Shown here piece by piece: positions 43,701 through 53,340 of a stretch of 56,698 bases of DNA. Numbering within the stretch: position 1 is the stretch's first letter; each line of letters begins with the position of its first letter. Source of the DNA: Nemertoderma westbladi (lineage: Eukaryota > Xenacoelomorpha > Nemertodermatida > Nemertodermatidae); the NCBI GenBank assembly GCA_032718475.1, contig JAUCBJ010008008.1, positions 1-56,698 of the forward strand, given 5' to 3'. The translations under genes were made by a program, and so were the position numbers. A model generated the notes under the pieces. That model did not search any database, was not told the origin of the DNA, and saw only the letters and a list, made by a program, of their open reading frames with translations.

Positions 43701-44960
43701 CTCGAGGTTTTGGATTTCTCTATCGAACTGTGGCAAGGCCAACTCCTTCACCGATTGGACTTGTTGTTGTAATTTACGTTTCTCTAAACAATCTTGTGTT
43801 CCCTTTCCGATTTTCTGTCGAATGGCGTCTAAAGCGTTTCTTATAACGCTCTCTTCGACTTCCGTGGCGGGTTGCATCGGGTTTAATCCTGGACGATTGT
43901 AAGGATCAAATGGCGATATGAGCTGCCCGCGTCCCAATCCGGCTAAGTAGGATGGGCGAATGTCTAACGAACCCACTACCGGAGCACCACCGATTAATTG
44001 TTCGGGTAACACTAAGTCTTTGAACAGGGAATATAGTTCGGGAGGATCAGTGATACTGTTAGGATCAAGAGTTTGAGGTCTCACTAGGGAATGAGGAGGC
44101 CTGACCGAGTATTCCGGAACTCTGATCATGGGTTTATTCAGTGATCGTTTAAGACGAGCGATCGTAGGTGGTACGTCGAACAGGTTTCGCTCGAAACTCC
44201 CGTAAGTGTAACGCGTAAAGCTGTGTTTAGCGCAACGTCTCCGCGGATGTTTATGTCTTTCAGTTTGTTGGTTGGGTCTAGGGCATTCGTCACAATAATA
44301 CCAAAGACGTACGTCCTGCAGAGGAAACGCGGGTGATCGTTCTCCAGTTTTGCAGTATTCTTCCATTTGTTCAAAACTATCCGGGATAACAGGTAGTGGA
44401 CGATCGGCGGTAAGATACATCATAGTGAAATAGAGCCGTTTGAGTTCTACCACAGGGTCATGATGTATACCTTGAGGATATCGAGTCTCTAGGTTCTGCT
44501 GACTGGCGACGTTGAGATAGGTTTCTCTCAAAAATTCTAGGTATTCGTTGAAGTCGATGCGTTTATCCGGTTCTTCAACGTTTTCTCTTTCCAGTCTATT
44601 ACGAATAGAATTTTCGTGATCTATTCTCGGTTTATCGTTACGACTCCGCTGGGTATGGTATTTAAATAGAACCATTTCCCTCTCTGTATCTACATCGTCC
44701 GTATCATGTAAATCGATAGGATGGCCGGTAGTTAAGAAGTCCATATACGTACCATTACGATTCGTATAGCGAGCGGTGAATTTTCGATAATCCAATTCAC
44801 GCGCAAGTTGCTCTTGGGACATCGGCGGTTCGATATAACGACCATCGTCCTCTGTAATGGTTGGATCGGCTTCACCGCGTATTAAGCTATCCACAAATGC
44901 TTGTAAAGGTAGAGTATATCGCTCCCTAATACCAAGATCATCTTCTATCAACTCCGTCAT
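40707..44960 (-). CDS. ORF2 of the LTR element: 1417-aa protein of unknown function with zinc knuckles
   Basis: An unbroken frame from ATG 44960 to a stop at 40707-40709, 78 bp before the 3' LTR. I recognise no known enzyme. Visible features are a Cys/His cluster near residues 220-246 (YYCDECPRP…HKHPRRRCAKH) and a charged, probably coiled-coil stretch near 395-470 (EIQNLEEDIELG, FLDERLQRQAEENLLEEK). Near residues 1105-1170 there are three successive zinc-knuckle-like modules: CRLCASRDH…C, CAYCRLNNLHIFAVC and the canonical CHHCQLKGHASFDC. The C-terminus is basic and Pro-rich, ending FKKLRKRRPRKKD. There is no signal peptide, no membrane span, no RT YxDD, no protease DSG and no integrase pattern, so the env-position argument is not supported by sequence. 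A second Gag-like, RNA-binding or capsid role is the best guess. Confidence 0.85.
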   Translation of the reverse strand: MTELIEDDLGIRERYTLPLQAFVDSLIRGEADPTITEDDGRYIEPPMSQEQLARELDYRKFTARYTNRNGTYMDFLTTGHPIDLHDTDDVDTEREMVLFKYHTQRSRNDKPRIDHENSIRNRLERENVEEPDKRIDFNEYLEFLRETYLNVASQQNLETRYPQGIHHDPVVELKRLYFTMMYLTADRPLPVIPDSFEQMEEYCKTGERSPAFPLQDVRLWYYCDECPRPNQQTERHKHPRRRCAKHSFTRYTYGSFERNLFDVPPTIARLKRSLNKPMIRVPEYSVRPPHSLVRPQTLDPNSITDPPELYSLFKDLVLPEQLIGGAPVVGSLDIRPSYLAGLGRGQLISPFDPYNRPGLNPMQPATEVEESVIRNALDAIRQKIGKGTQDCLEKRKLQQQVQSVKELALPQFDREIQNLEEDIELGRTYSLQEFLDERLQRQAEENLLEEKHTKMDEREEAALAQPEAQILMTDLYSKTVRHPSMIPHFGDKLFATIQPQPVDISTGSQNLIADAPMLQRPPIEAARVDGILVEPPDNRADLVRRMVHDVNIRARPLQNSFYGIKDHPYYVNLTQYYMVKPEDPTHNLKFLPLINPLDIVELEQLQKHLDQLVKVNSFRKPYNISRIEKDIEPPYNLDGFIKTRLVHWNLDVLFEEEKIQRYGNVETYTTRHMKYSDLPDANQCATLWHPVGMTLENATKEWNETLNIIEMYGVVTYDNEGSVPVGEIGTTRMIHIRGLAGSTHVFTRACSDVIDYSFETLTETQKNLRHGQFELAQRYVIDTERKPAMGIDGSMLPQPVLEMLFNERILKIGSAVYGDLQNDFRNMENIPYPFVDTQLIAPWAEGRGFFRTMYANTSSNITKVQRTSIGHLAFQEYGWNFKVGNPINYQQVYGDHYSRLYFDGPLTAPGAVYSFMSVPLRPSLAIYTIFENTALAGWLADVCSRTIRAHPLILGTKLAKLDEHNKFIRFECFRRFLTPFRNVDSQFKDRALTKLSLRNSAAEKLDSAGFAIFKEICISNLHSSVIQRPRIPTGYSVVEIQTIGPLEETDTPTSAMHLEDEPICLESEEIQPIAPRNSDNDYIIEWYQGPQCLTAYDYRHANYVSRQRCRLCASRDHVTPMDTNVRCSYFQEQPTMEIYCAYCRLNNLHIFAVCPQFMTQCHHCQLKGHASFDCPFNHDLESVDEMITLRYIRAWEANADLHCDSRHRYYPGRAYEGVYAFHPYLFASVEQKSRISSYELLKRVGECISTKFVRKFLRSVNPSDLHSYNLINYIRQDPDYGDLFVNSHPELQEVYRRPYEYRARERELERTIKPRRFLTAYGPPTALVQTTRKGPARAAVLKRALKAVRPLSPDVDVNQPGTSTGGYTDHNPTPSDAIILHPSPRSYSPPCKVARPKEKKTLASFKKLRKRRPRKKD

Positions 44961-46424
44961 ATCTGCTATCTGAGTTTATTAATATCAAAATGAGTTTATG
45001 TTTAGGCGAGCGGGCGTCGCTGCCTACTTCTCTTTGCCCCCGGACAGTGGGATTCTCAGCGCCGATGTACCGTCGTCGCGGTGTTTACGCCAACATGTAG
45101 CAACAGCACGACAACGATAACCGGCACAAGTCACTCCACTGTCCGTCCCAAAGGCTTGGATCCACTTAGGTTCTTTCTATAGGAGAGTTGGGCTACTTTT
45201 ACAATTGCGACTAGCTACTGTAAACATACTTTAGCAGTAACATTCACCTATAAACGCACAAATTCCACACAACTGTCACCAATTGTACACATACAGGCCA
45301 TTTGTCCGTTAGTCAGTGCCTTCCAGAATGTCACGTTATTACTGTGTATCCTTGGATACTAACAGTGTGCTATGTATTCTCTATGCTATGCAATGGGACA
45401 AGCTTTCTATTGTTCTCTTAACTTGCTTCTAATTCTAGCGTGGGTGTTGCTATGGTGACATTATGGAATGCTAGCGGTAGAATTAGGGTAATTCTCATGC
45501 ATACAGATCTGGGATGCTATTTAATAGTAATTCTTTAATTGTCAATATCCTCTTTATGCATGATTTTATTAATTTTATCGGCTATTGACTATATGTTGGA
45601 GATTCTCGCACTCTAATACACTCAATAGGATGAATCTCCGCTCCCATGATCTATTAATTAATGGAATTTTGGGAATGTTATAAATTGCACAAAATGACAA
45701 TTTATGAAATTCATTTAAAATATGAATTTAAATTTATTCCCGTGAATTTTATTATGTGATGTTAAAATTGACACAATTTTTATTCCAGAACTTGTCTGGG
45801 GACGATAACCACTGATTCTAGAGTTTGTCTTTCAAGTATATCGGTGGGTGCCGCGATATCTTAATCGACTAGAATTACAGATGGTCAAAAGGTTTAACAG
45901 ATTTATTTGCGTTTCACGCTACTGTTAGAGGGACATCACGCTACTATATGTATTATTATATATGGTATGAGAGCAATATCGCACGAAGCAATGTCAGTGT
46001 GAAGAGGCAAGTCGTTTCCAAGGTCTACCCAGAGCTTGGTTTAGCCGAGACACGAGGATCTGAACTTTGCATTCCTAATACTCTGCCTACCAATAATACT
46101 TAAGTATAGTAGGAGCTTTATTGTACTTTAATAAGTACGGACATTTCATCTTACTGTAGTCACGTATTTATAATATGATACGGACAGTAAGGAAAGAGAA
46201 AAAATAATTATTTCTCGCCGTCGCACTAAATATATATTATAAGTAATTACGTACGTAATAAACACTAATATATTGCACTAATCTACTAAATAATCACTAA
46301 AAGAACATTCTACTAAATAAAATTAAAGAAAACGATTATAATAAAATTACATAATAATACATACATAAATATAAAATAAAAACAAATATAAAATGATATA
46401 GTCACACGCCCACTCCATATGTTA
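44961..46424 (-). other. Gap between ORF1 and ORF2 of the LTR element
   Basis: About 1.46 kb without a long frame on either strand. The first third next to ORF2 is moderately GC-rich and the rest AT-rich. This is where the integrase of a complete BEL/Pao element would be expected; no trace is recognised. Confidence 0.6.
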
Positions 46425-49400
46425 TTACGTTATGGAGTCCCTAGATATTTGTCGGATTAGGGAAGTGGTCGTAGGAAGAGTATCTCGCTTTCCATAGTTT
46501 CCGGACAGTTTTTGGTCTCTTTCCAGTAAACATAAACGACTAGCTGGGCGATTGAGTTGTTGTGTTACTTTCTCCGCTCCCTTGGCCTGTCTAATCTCCG
46601 CCGGGGTAAGATGAGGAGGCCATTCTTCTTCTTCTTTACTTAAGAAGTCAGATCCACCTAACCAGCCTGGAGTATCTATCAGTTCTTGAGGAGTTGCTCC
46701 TCTGGAAGCGATGTCGGCTGGATTAATCGTCCCAAGGCAATGTCTCCATTGATCTACGTTGGAGTTAATATCGTCATTATCTGAGGAGTATGGTGTTCCC
46801 TCAGTTGGATCGTCTACATCACTGCTCTCCACTTCCCATTCCTTTACTTGGTATACCTGTTGTTGAGGTAATCTCTCTTTGAGAGTTCTACGGGAAGGGC
46901 CAGTGAAGTACCAACCTACTCTAGTTCTTACCGCATAGGTTTGTAGTGGCTGCGGTTGAGCAGGCCGTTTCTCCAATGTCTCGAGCGCCTCATGCGCGTT
47001 TTGGCCGATGAGTATTTGCACTCCAGGATAATCTGTCTGGAATCGAGGTATCTTAAGATGTTGGATGCTCTCATCCTCGTCCCAATTATAAAGGTCTGCT
47101 TGAGTAGTAGCGAAGTTCTTTATAGCCACCATTTTTACCGACCTTATACCTTGTGCTCCTAATTTATCCTGGGGGGTGGACAACACACCTACATAGTAGT
47201 CTGCCGTTAGGGTAGATTTCCAAACCTGCATAATTCCTGACATATTCAATTTAGTCCGGAATTTGGGTTGTCCAGCAAAGATATCTTCGGCTAGTTCTTG
47301 ATCGATGAATGTTCCTGTGCTGCCGGAGTCAAGGAGGGCGTTCACTATGTAACTTTTGTTAGGACCGTGAACTCTTACCTGCACTACAGGAAATTCTCTG
47401 ATTCCTACGTTGGAAGTTGGAGCTTTCCAAGATGGTTGTCTGGCAAAAGTAGTTGGGGGGAACTCATTGTCGGTGTCCTTTTCATAAGTAAGTGCTCGAT
47501 ACACTGAGGTATTTATTAGGTAACAGGATTCGTTGGCGTCGGAGAATTCGTCAGTATAGAATCCTTCCATCTCAGACTCTTGATCAGTGTCATTTACATC
47601 ACTGAATTGGACATGTAGTTCGGGCTCACTTACCTGACTCGGGTTGTCTCGTTCGAACTCACTGTGTAACAAGATGTGATGTTTCGCGCCACACTTTGCA
47701 CACTTTACGTCGGAGTAACAGGTTCGCCGTTGGTGTCCTGGTCTGAGGCAATTATAGCATAACCGCTTATCCCACACGACTGCACGTCTGTCTACAAGGG
47801 ATTTCTTTAGAAATTCAGCACACGCACTCAAACGGTGGGTCCCGTCGCACAGCGCACAGTTAGGTTTTATGTTACTCACTTTACCTTGGGTAACCTGATG
47901 CACTCTCGTTCTTTCTTCGGGCTTTCTTCCGTGCATTCTGTTAGGAGACTGAGGAGGGGTCTTGGCAACCTGTTCTCTCCTATCGTTGGTTCGAGCCTTG
48001 TATTTACTTACGTCTTTTGAGGTTTTGTTAACGTAGTAAAATTTGTCAGTGTCTTTCCCGCTGTCCTCTTCTTGAGAAGCTTGGCTTTCGCCGTCGTCAG
48101 TGTAACACACCGGTGTGACTCTTCTCCTAGAAACGGGTTTCTCACTTACCTTATTTTCCGATGTTTTTTCTCTGGACTGCTTGATGAGTTGTAGTTTTAC
48201 TTCACCATCTAAGAAGGACATGAGATCAGCCATGGTAGGGCTTCGTCGTTGCTGCTCATTCATATACAACACTTTCTTGTCCCAGCGTGTACATACTCCA
48301 CCCTTTGGTAAAGTAGAGACTACTGCTCCAATAACCATGGAACTCTGATATTCATGAGACTTACCTAACCAGTCCAATTGTCTACAGATCTCCTGAATCT
48401 CATCGGAAAACTCTATAATCCCGCTACTAAGGAAGTTTCGGGGGGCTACTAATTTTGCATACAAATACTTAGCTATGTTATCCTTGTTACCATACCTGAT
48501 GTTTAATGTATCCCAAACTTGTCTTAATCCTTCTGGATGTCCAATAAACTTTAACGCCATTAACTTGGGAGGTCCTTCCAAGCACTTGATGAGGAACCTA
48601 AGTTTCTCTCCGTTAGATAGTACAGAGTTCTGTATGCTGTCTTTGTAATATTCATTGAAAGGTAACCATTTCATCTCATCTCCATTGAATTTGACGATCT
48701 CTCCCACTTTGACCGCTTGGCGGGCTTCTGTTCTAGCCATCTGACGCGTAAAGCTTTCTTGGGCCATCGTGTTATTTAATATCGAATTATCGGTATATAA
48801 ATTTCTCGGGTCATTATCAGGTCTATAGGGAATATCATTAACAACAGGTTTATAATCACCCTTAATAGGGTTTGCTATAGGAGTTTCTACTTCACTAGCA
48901 GTATAGATGCGTGTAGGCTCCACACCTTGCGCATGTAATACTTCAGACCTAACAGTTTGACACAATGTTACAGGGGGTATTGGTATACCCTTTTGTATAT
49001 TGACTAATTTGTCGCGTTCTAGCGCGATACTTTGCTGCACTTCTTGCAATTCGGCCCTACCTTCCCTTACTGTTCCCTTAAGTTGGTGGACAGTCTCCTG
49101 CATCTGTCCGAGCAGGAGATTCATCCCCCGCCGTCCCTCCTCTACCCACTCGACCGCCGAAGCGGGAGTCGCCAACATTGTAGCGGGCTGACGCGGGACG
49201 ACGGGAGACAAATCTTTGATTTCTCTCTCAGCTTCCAGGACAGGGATATTCTCATGGACTGTTCTACCGGGTACAGGCAGTGTAGTACTGTGTAAAGGGA
49301 ATTTAGAGTTAAGCTCTGGAAGTACAGGGGTCTCTAGCACAGCAGTGACTTTGGGAACGACAGGCCTAATTATTTCAGGCTCATCAACTATAGTAGGGAG

Positions 49401-51062
49401 TTTTTTGACCTTAATAATTTGGTCTGTAGGTTCTATACTACTTAAGTCTGTGCTAGCTAGTTGTCTTCTAACAGCTGGGGGCAAATCAGGCAATTTGTGA
49501 CGGTGAGATGTTTTTCTACGCCTGCTTAGAAGAGATCTATTTCCTCCGCCTTCAGGATCGGTGGTTTCGCTTTCCTCCGATGATGTGTATCCCTGGCGTT
49601 TGGGAGTAGATCTTCTCATCATCTGCATGTGACTAGCAGTTAACTGTTTATTTATGTTGTCTTGCGTCTCTTGCAGATTTTCCAACTCTAGTTGGGTAGT
49701 CTCCTCAGACGCTCTCCGTTCTGCTTCTGCCACCGCTGCTTTTCTTTCTGCTTCTGCTTCTGCCGCCGTTGCCTCTCTTTTTGCTTCTGCTTCTGCCGCC
49801 TTTGCTTTTCTTTTTGCTTCTGCTTCTGCCGCCGTTGCCTTTCTTTCTGCTTCTGCTTCTGCTGCCGTTACTGCTGCTGCCTTTCGGTCCTCTATCCGTT
49901 TTTTCTTTACTTGTTCTTCTTGTACTCTAGCGAGGCGGAGTTTTTCATCAAATTTAGCTTGGTTAGCAGCTAACATTTCCGCATCGATTGAGTCCAACAC
50001 AAGCTTGGTTCCTTCACTATTGGGGCGAAGTCCAGCCAGTCGTCTCCTCAACTCTTCATCACCCAAGAAGCGTTGATAGTCTGACAGATAGATGTCTATG
50101 GCGTCTCTCGAGGGCGACTTCTCTGCTGCTGTCTCTTCGCTTTCCACTTGAGAAAGGGTGGCATCGGTTGGTTCTTCATAGGTTGGTCTCTCAGCCAGCT
50201 GGGGTTTCCACTGGGCCGTTTCGTGAACTTTGAGACCTACCCGCTGGAACCAAGTCTTGACAGCAACCTGCAGCGACGTGTCCTGTCTTCTTTTGGAAGT
50301 TTCCTCAAAGGCTGATAGGATTAGTCTAATGCGTAGGGTTCTTTCGCGTACTTGATAAAGCAGCTCTTCCTGCTCTTGAGGTCCTTGAGGTTGTCGAAAC
50401 AATTGTTCTTCCAATCGCTCTAAGGAGCCGAAGAATCCCTGCACATATCCTGCTGCCGACCTCTTCCAAACAGCTGGATCCATCCTATCTTTAGCCACTC
50501 CCATCCTGTGTATATCTTCCCAAGTAGCTTCGGACAAATCTAACGGGAGTCCGGGTCCGGGAAAGTTCCATTGTGACTCGACAATAGACATCAATTCTTC
50601 CCTGGCGTATCTCGCATAACTATCTTGGGTCGCTCGCTTACTTCTCGCCCAATCGACTTGGTGTTCCTCCACCGCAATCAATATAGTAGTTAGCACTGCG
50701 GCAGGAAGGGTGAGAAGGGGATCCGAGTAGGCTGTAGCCGCCATCTGCACTCCGCATTCGCGGGTCAGCTCTACAGTATCCGAACTACTGGAGCTATCGG
50801 ATCGCTGGGAACAAGTTTCTTGACTAGGATGTTGCTGCTGTTGGACAGCTGCTTCCTGGTTCCGTTTGACTTGGGCCCGAGTGCCGATGATAGACCTACG
50901 GTGTTGGATTAGCTTAGGGTCTGATACTACTACTGGAGGGATGACCTTTCTTTCAGTAGGAGGTGAGCTGAACTCCTTTCTTAATCGCTCCACACTCCTA
51001 TCTGTGTCACAGATGGTTGTATCGATTAGACTGTCTGACAGGTTTTGCTGGGTGTCAGACAT
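46425..51062 (-). CDS. ORF1 of the LTR element: BEL/Pao Gag-protease, RT and integrase missing, 1545 aa
   Basis: An intact frame from ATG 51062. The long N-terminal part (about 1-730) includes an Ala/Glu/Lys-rich segment near 395-455 built of 11-residue repeats (AAEAEAERKAT, AAEAEAKRKAK, AAEAEAKREAT). The DUF1759-type Gag core starts near 795 (MKWLPFNEYYKDS, LRFLIKCLEGPPKLMALKFI). Three knuckle-like modules lie near 1065-1125 (CALCDGTHRLSAC, CYNCLRPGHQRRTC, CAKCGAKHHILLH). The protease-like domain follows near 1240 (VNALLDSGSTGTFIDQ, VQILIGQNAHEAL, RTRVGWYFTGP). The frame then jumps, near 1435, to WRHCLGTINPADIASRGATP. In complete BEL/Pao elements that stretch lies after RT and RNase H, just before integrase. 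It ends about 100 codons later. The domain loss is in frame. Confidence 0.92.
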   Translation of the reverse strand: MSDTQQNLSDSLIDTTICDTDRSVERLRKEFSSPPTERKVIPPVVVSDPKLIQHRRSIIGTRAQVKRNQEAAVQQQQHPSQETCSQRSDSSSSSDTVELTRECGVQMAATAYSDPLLTLPAAVLTTILIAVEEHQVDWARSKRATQDSYARYAREELMSIVESQWNFPGPGLPLDLSEATWEDIHRMGVAKDRMDPAVWKRSAAGYVQGFFGSLERLEEQLFRQPQGPQEQEELLYQVRERTLRIRLILSAFEETSKRRQDTSLQVAVKTWFQRVGLKVHETAQWKPQLAERPTYEEPTDATLSQVESEETAAEKSPSRDAIDIYLSDYQRFLGDEELRRRLAGLRPNSEGTKLVLDSIDAEMLAANQAKFDEKLRLARVQEEQVKKKRIEDRKAAAVTAAEAEAERKATAAEAEAKRKAKAAEAEAKREATAAEAEAERKAAVAEAERRASEETTQLELENLQETQDNINKQLTASHMQMMRRSTPKRQGYTSSEESETTDPEGGGNRSLLSRRRKTSHRHKLPDLPPAVRRQLASTDLSSIEPTDQIIKVKKLPTIVDEPEIIRPVVPKVTAVLETPVLPELNSKFPLHSTTLPVPGRTVHENIPVLEAEREIKDLSPVVPRQPATMLATPASAVEWVEEGRRGMNLLLGQMQETVHQLKGTVREGRAELQEVQQSIALERDKLVNIQKGIPIPPVTLCQTVRSEVLHAQGVEPTRIYTASEVETPIANPIKGDYKPVVNDIPYRPDNDPRNLYTDNSILNNTMAQESFTRQMARTEARQAVKVGEIVKFNGDEMKWLPFNEYYKDSIQNSVLSNGEKLRFLIKCLEGPPKLMALKFIGHPEGLRQVWDTLNIRYGNKDNIAKYLYAKLVAPRNFLSSGIIEFSDEIQEICRQLDWLGKSHEYQSSMVIGAVVSTLPKGGVCTRWDKKVLYMNEQQRRSPTMADLMSFLDGEVKLQLIKQSREKTSENKVSEKPVSRRRVTPVCYTDDGESQASQEEDSGKDTDKFYYVNKTSKDVSKYKARTNDRREQVAKTPPQSPNRMHGRKPEERTRVHQVTQGKVSNIKPNCALCDGTHRLSACAEFLKKSLVDRRAVVWDKRLCYNCLRPGHQRRTCYSDVKCAKCGAKHHILLHSEFERDNPSQVSEPELHVQFSDVNDTDQESEMEGFYTDEFSDANESCYLINTSVYRALTYEKDTDNEFPPTTFARQPSWKAPTSNVGIREFPVVQVRVHGPNKSYIVNALLDSGSTGTFIDQELAEDIFAGQPKFRTKLNMSGIMQVWKSTLTADYYVGVLSTPQDKLGAQGIRSVKMVAIKNFATTQADLYNWDEDESIQHLKIPRFQTDYPGVQILIGQNAHEALETLEKRPAQPQPLQTYAVRTRVGWYFTGPSRRTLKERLPQQQVYQVKEWEVESSDVDDPTEGTPYSSDNDDINSNVDQWRHCLGTINPADIASRGATPQELIDTPGWLGGSDFLSKEEEEWPPHLTPAEIRQAKGAEKVTQQLNRPASRLCLLERDQKLSGNYGKRDTLPTTTSLIRQISRDSIT
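49722..49880 (-). repeat. 33-bp coding minisatellite inside ORF1
   Basis: Four to five 33-bp units (plus strand CTTCTGCTTCTGCCGCCGTT and variants) encode the 11-residue Ala/Glu/Arg/Lys repeats. The unit is a multiple of three, so copy-number change keeps the ORF open. Confidence 0.88.
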
Positions 51063-51169
51063 GTTTAGCTATACGGTTGAATGCCTACTGCTATAGTTAC
51101 AGTTAAAGCAAGTCTAGTAATTCAGTATGACCGTTAGCCTAGTACCGTTAATTTATTACAGTATATTAT

Positions 51170-51404
51170 AATACCGGTATACACTTATAATATATATAAG
51201 TATTGTAAACTAGTTTTGTCACAGAGTACCGGTATATAATTTTAGCACAAATATATATAAATATATAATAGGCCTATCGTGAATACCGGTATGCAGCTTA
51301 CACTTATAGTATATATAAGTATAATTATGAACTAGAATTAATTACAGAATACCGGTATGATTTCAGCCCAAATTTATAGAAATAAATATAATAAGCCTAT
51401 GGTA
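51170..51404. repeat. Two-copy tandem repeat, about 115 bp
   Basis: Both copies run AATACCGGTAT…CACTTATA…TATATATAAGTA…ACAGA(G/A)TACCGGTAT…AATA(G/A)GCCTAT. Confidence 0.75.
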
Positions 51405-52360
51405 AATACCGGTATGTCAATTATTTTAGAATAATTGAATTTCTGAATATTTTAGGGTTACTTGGTTACTTTAACTTACTTTATTACCGTTATTTAAACA
51501 GTAGTCCAACTGATATTGAGACCTAGTTGTTGTATGGCAGGCCTACTATTTATAAATCGTTTGAGTTGATTTATAATATTTATATACCCGTTTAAAATGG
51601 GTTTTGTCAATATTTGAAATAAATGTTATTATTTCTGGGGGAAGTCACTACACAGAAGCTGTGCGCTCTCAGTGAAGTGCTACTTATGGGACACTAAAAC
51701 AGATAATTCTAATTTACCTAAGTTACTTAATACTACAAATTACGTACGATACGGGTGAGATTAATTCTCTAATTAAAACATAACAAATATTACGTACGAA
51801 ATTTTTAGGGTAATTTTACAGGAAGTCTACAAACCAGCCTAACAAAGGGTTAGAATTCTGGTTATTACAACGGACAGGGTACTACGGTATTTGAAAATAA
51901 TAAGTAGTAATAAATATGTTGCGCTGTCCAGATAGGAAAAATACCACCGTCTGACGACCTATAGCCGTATCGCTATAGGTACTACGTTATGTATCACGGA
52001 GTGTTTCTACCTAGAAGTTAATTACCGCGGACTACCAGATCCAACGTGCCTATTAACCACTTTACAACACAAATATACTGCCTACACACTAATTACCTTC
52101 GGAAAGCACTGTACACTAAACCCTAAATTAGGTACAAGTACTGGTACAACAAATAATCAGTAGTTAAATATACTTGAACAGTTAAAAGAACCACGGCATC
52201 TGCTGGAGTGACCGGAGCACAAAGTCACCAGTCTTTACCTACGCCAAGCAGCCCGTGTAGTACCGGGGTTAATTTAACTATAACGGTATGTGTAACAAGC
52301 ACAATTACTGTAGGAATAAACTTGGGGACATGAATGTTGCGAATAATCGCATAAACTCTG

Positions 52361-52936
52361 AATAATAAATATTACGCTACCCGTACAGAATACTCAAACA
52401 AAATACAAACCAAACGCTGGCAGACTACCACCAAGCCTAAATAAACTACAGTATTGTGCAGATTCCGAAATGGTTAGTTAGTATGCGTTCTAACACGGTA
52501 GCACGACTTATTCTTTAAGAGGGGATTGACCTTACAGCTATGGCTGCCCCAACTTACTAACTGGCACTTTATCAGACAAACTCTACACACGCAGCAATCT
52601 CTTCAGACCTAATAATAGCTAGACAACAATCCAGCCTACAAAATATCTGAGTAATAACTATTACGGTACCTGAACAGACCACACAAACAAACACAGGCCA
52701 AAACGCTGGCAGAATACTGTCAAGTCTAAATAAACTACAGTATGTGCAGATTCCAAAATGGTTAGTTAGTATGCGTTCTAACACGGTAGTACGACTTATT
52801 CTTTAAGAGGGGATTGACCTTACAGCCCTGGCTGCCCTAACTTACTAACTGGCACTTTATCGGACAAACTCCACACACGCCGCAATCTCTCCAGACTCAA
52901 CAACAGTCAGACAACAGTCCAGCCTACAATTATCTG
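52361..52936. repeat. Two-copy tandem repeat, 288-bp period
   Basis: The marker GTATGCGTTCTAACACGGTA occurs at 52481 and 52769. The copies agree over nearly the full unit (CTTATTCTTTAAGAGGGGAT, ACTTACTAACTGGCACTTTA) with scattered changes. Confidence 0.9.
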
Positions 52937-53120
52937 AACAATCTGAGCAGACTTACACGTCTTCAGCTCAATATTAACTTACATGTAAATAAAACCGACA
53001 GAAATAAGTAAAATCTCAATAAAAAACCAGGGCGGCCGTTCCCTGATTAAGTACTAAGACCTACCGGTATACAATAATCAAAATCGAATAATACTAATGT
53101 ACTTATACTGGAAGTACCGG

Positions 53121-53285
53121 TTAGGACAGTTGGGCCTACAGACCTACAGCAGTACCGGTTCAGGCAATTAGGCCTACGGACCTACAGCAGTACCGGTTCA
53201 AGCAGTTGGGCCTACGGACCTGCAGCAGTACCGATTCTGGCAGTTGGGCCTACGGACCTACAGCAGTACCGGTTCAGGTTTACCG
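53121..53285. repeat. Four-copy tandem repeat, about 40-bp unit
   Basis: The unit is CAGTTGGGCCTACGGACCTA plus CAGCAGTACCGGTTCAGG, repeated four times with small changes, directly upstream of the 5' LTR on the plus strand. Confidence 0.9.
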
Positions 53286-53340
53286 GTCGACCGGTACTTT
53301 CAACTTTATTGCTTACTGCAATAAAGACAATAACTGTTAT

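Larger units (their letters stand above)
51063..53340 (-). other. Leader of the LTR element, built of tandem duplications
   Basis: About 2.3 kb between the 5' LTR and ORF1. It contains a two-copy repeat at 51170-51404, a 288-bp two-copy repeat at 52361-52936 and a four-copy 40-bp repeat at 53121-53285. TACCGGT and AGGCCTA words are frequent. No long ORF; presumably untranslated leader and packaging region (inference). Confidence 0.75.

Noticed and set aside
40707-44960. ORF2 as a host gene or an envelope gene
   Set aside because: It lies inside the LTRs on the element's sense strand, so it belongs to the element. No signal peptide, furin-like site or membrane span supports an envelope.
49654-50076. 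Plus-strand Ser/Ala- and Cys/Phe-rich ORFs
   Set aside because: They are shadows of the Ala/Glu repeat region of ORF1 on the minus strand.
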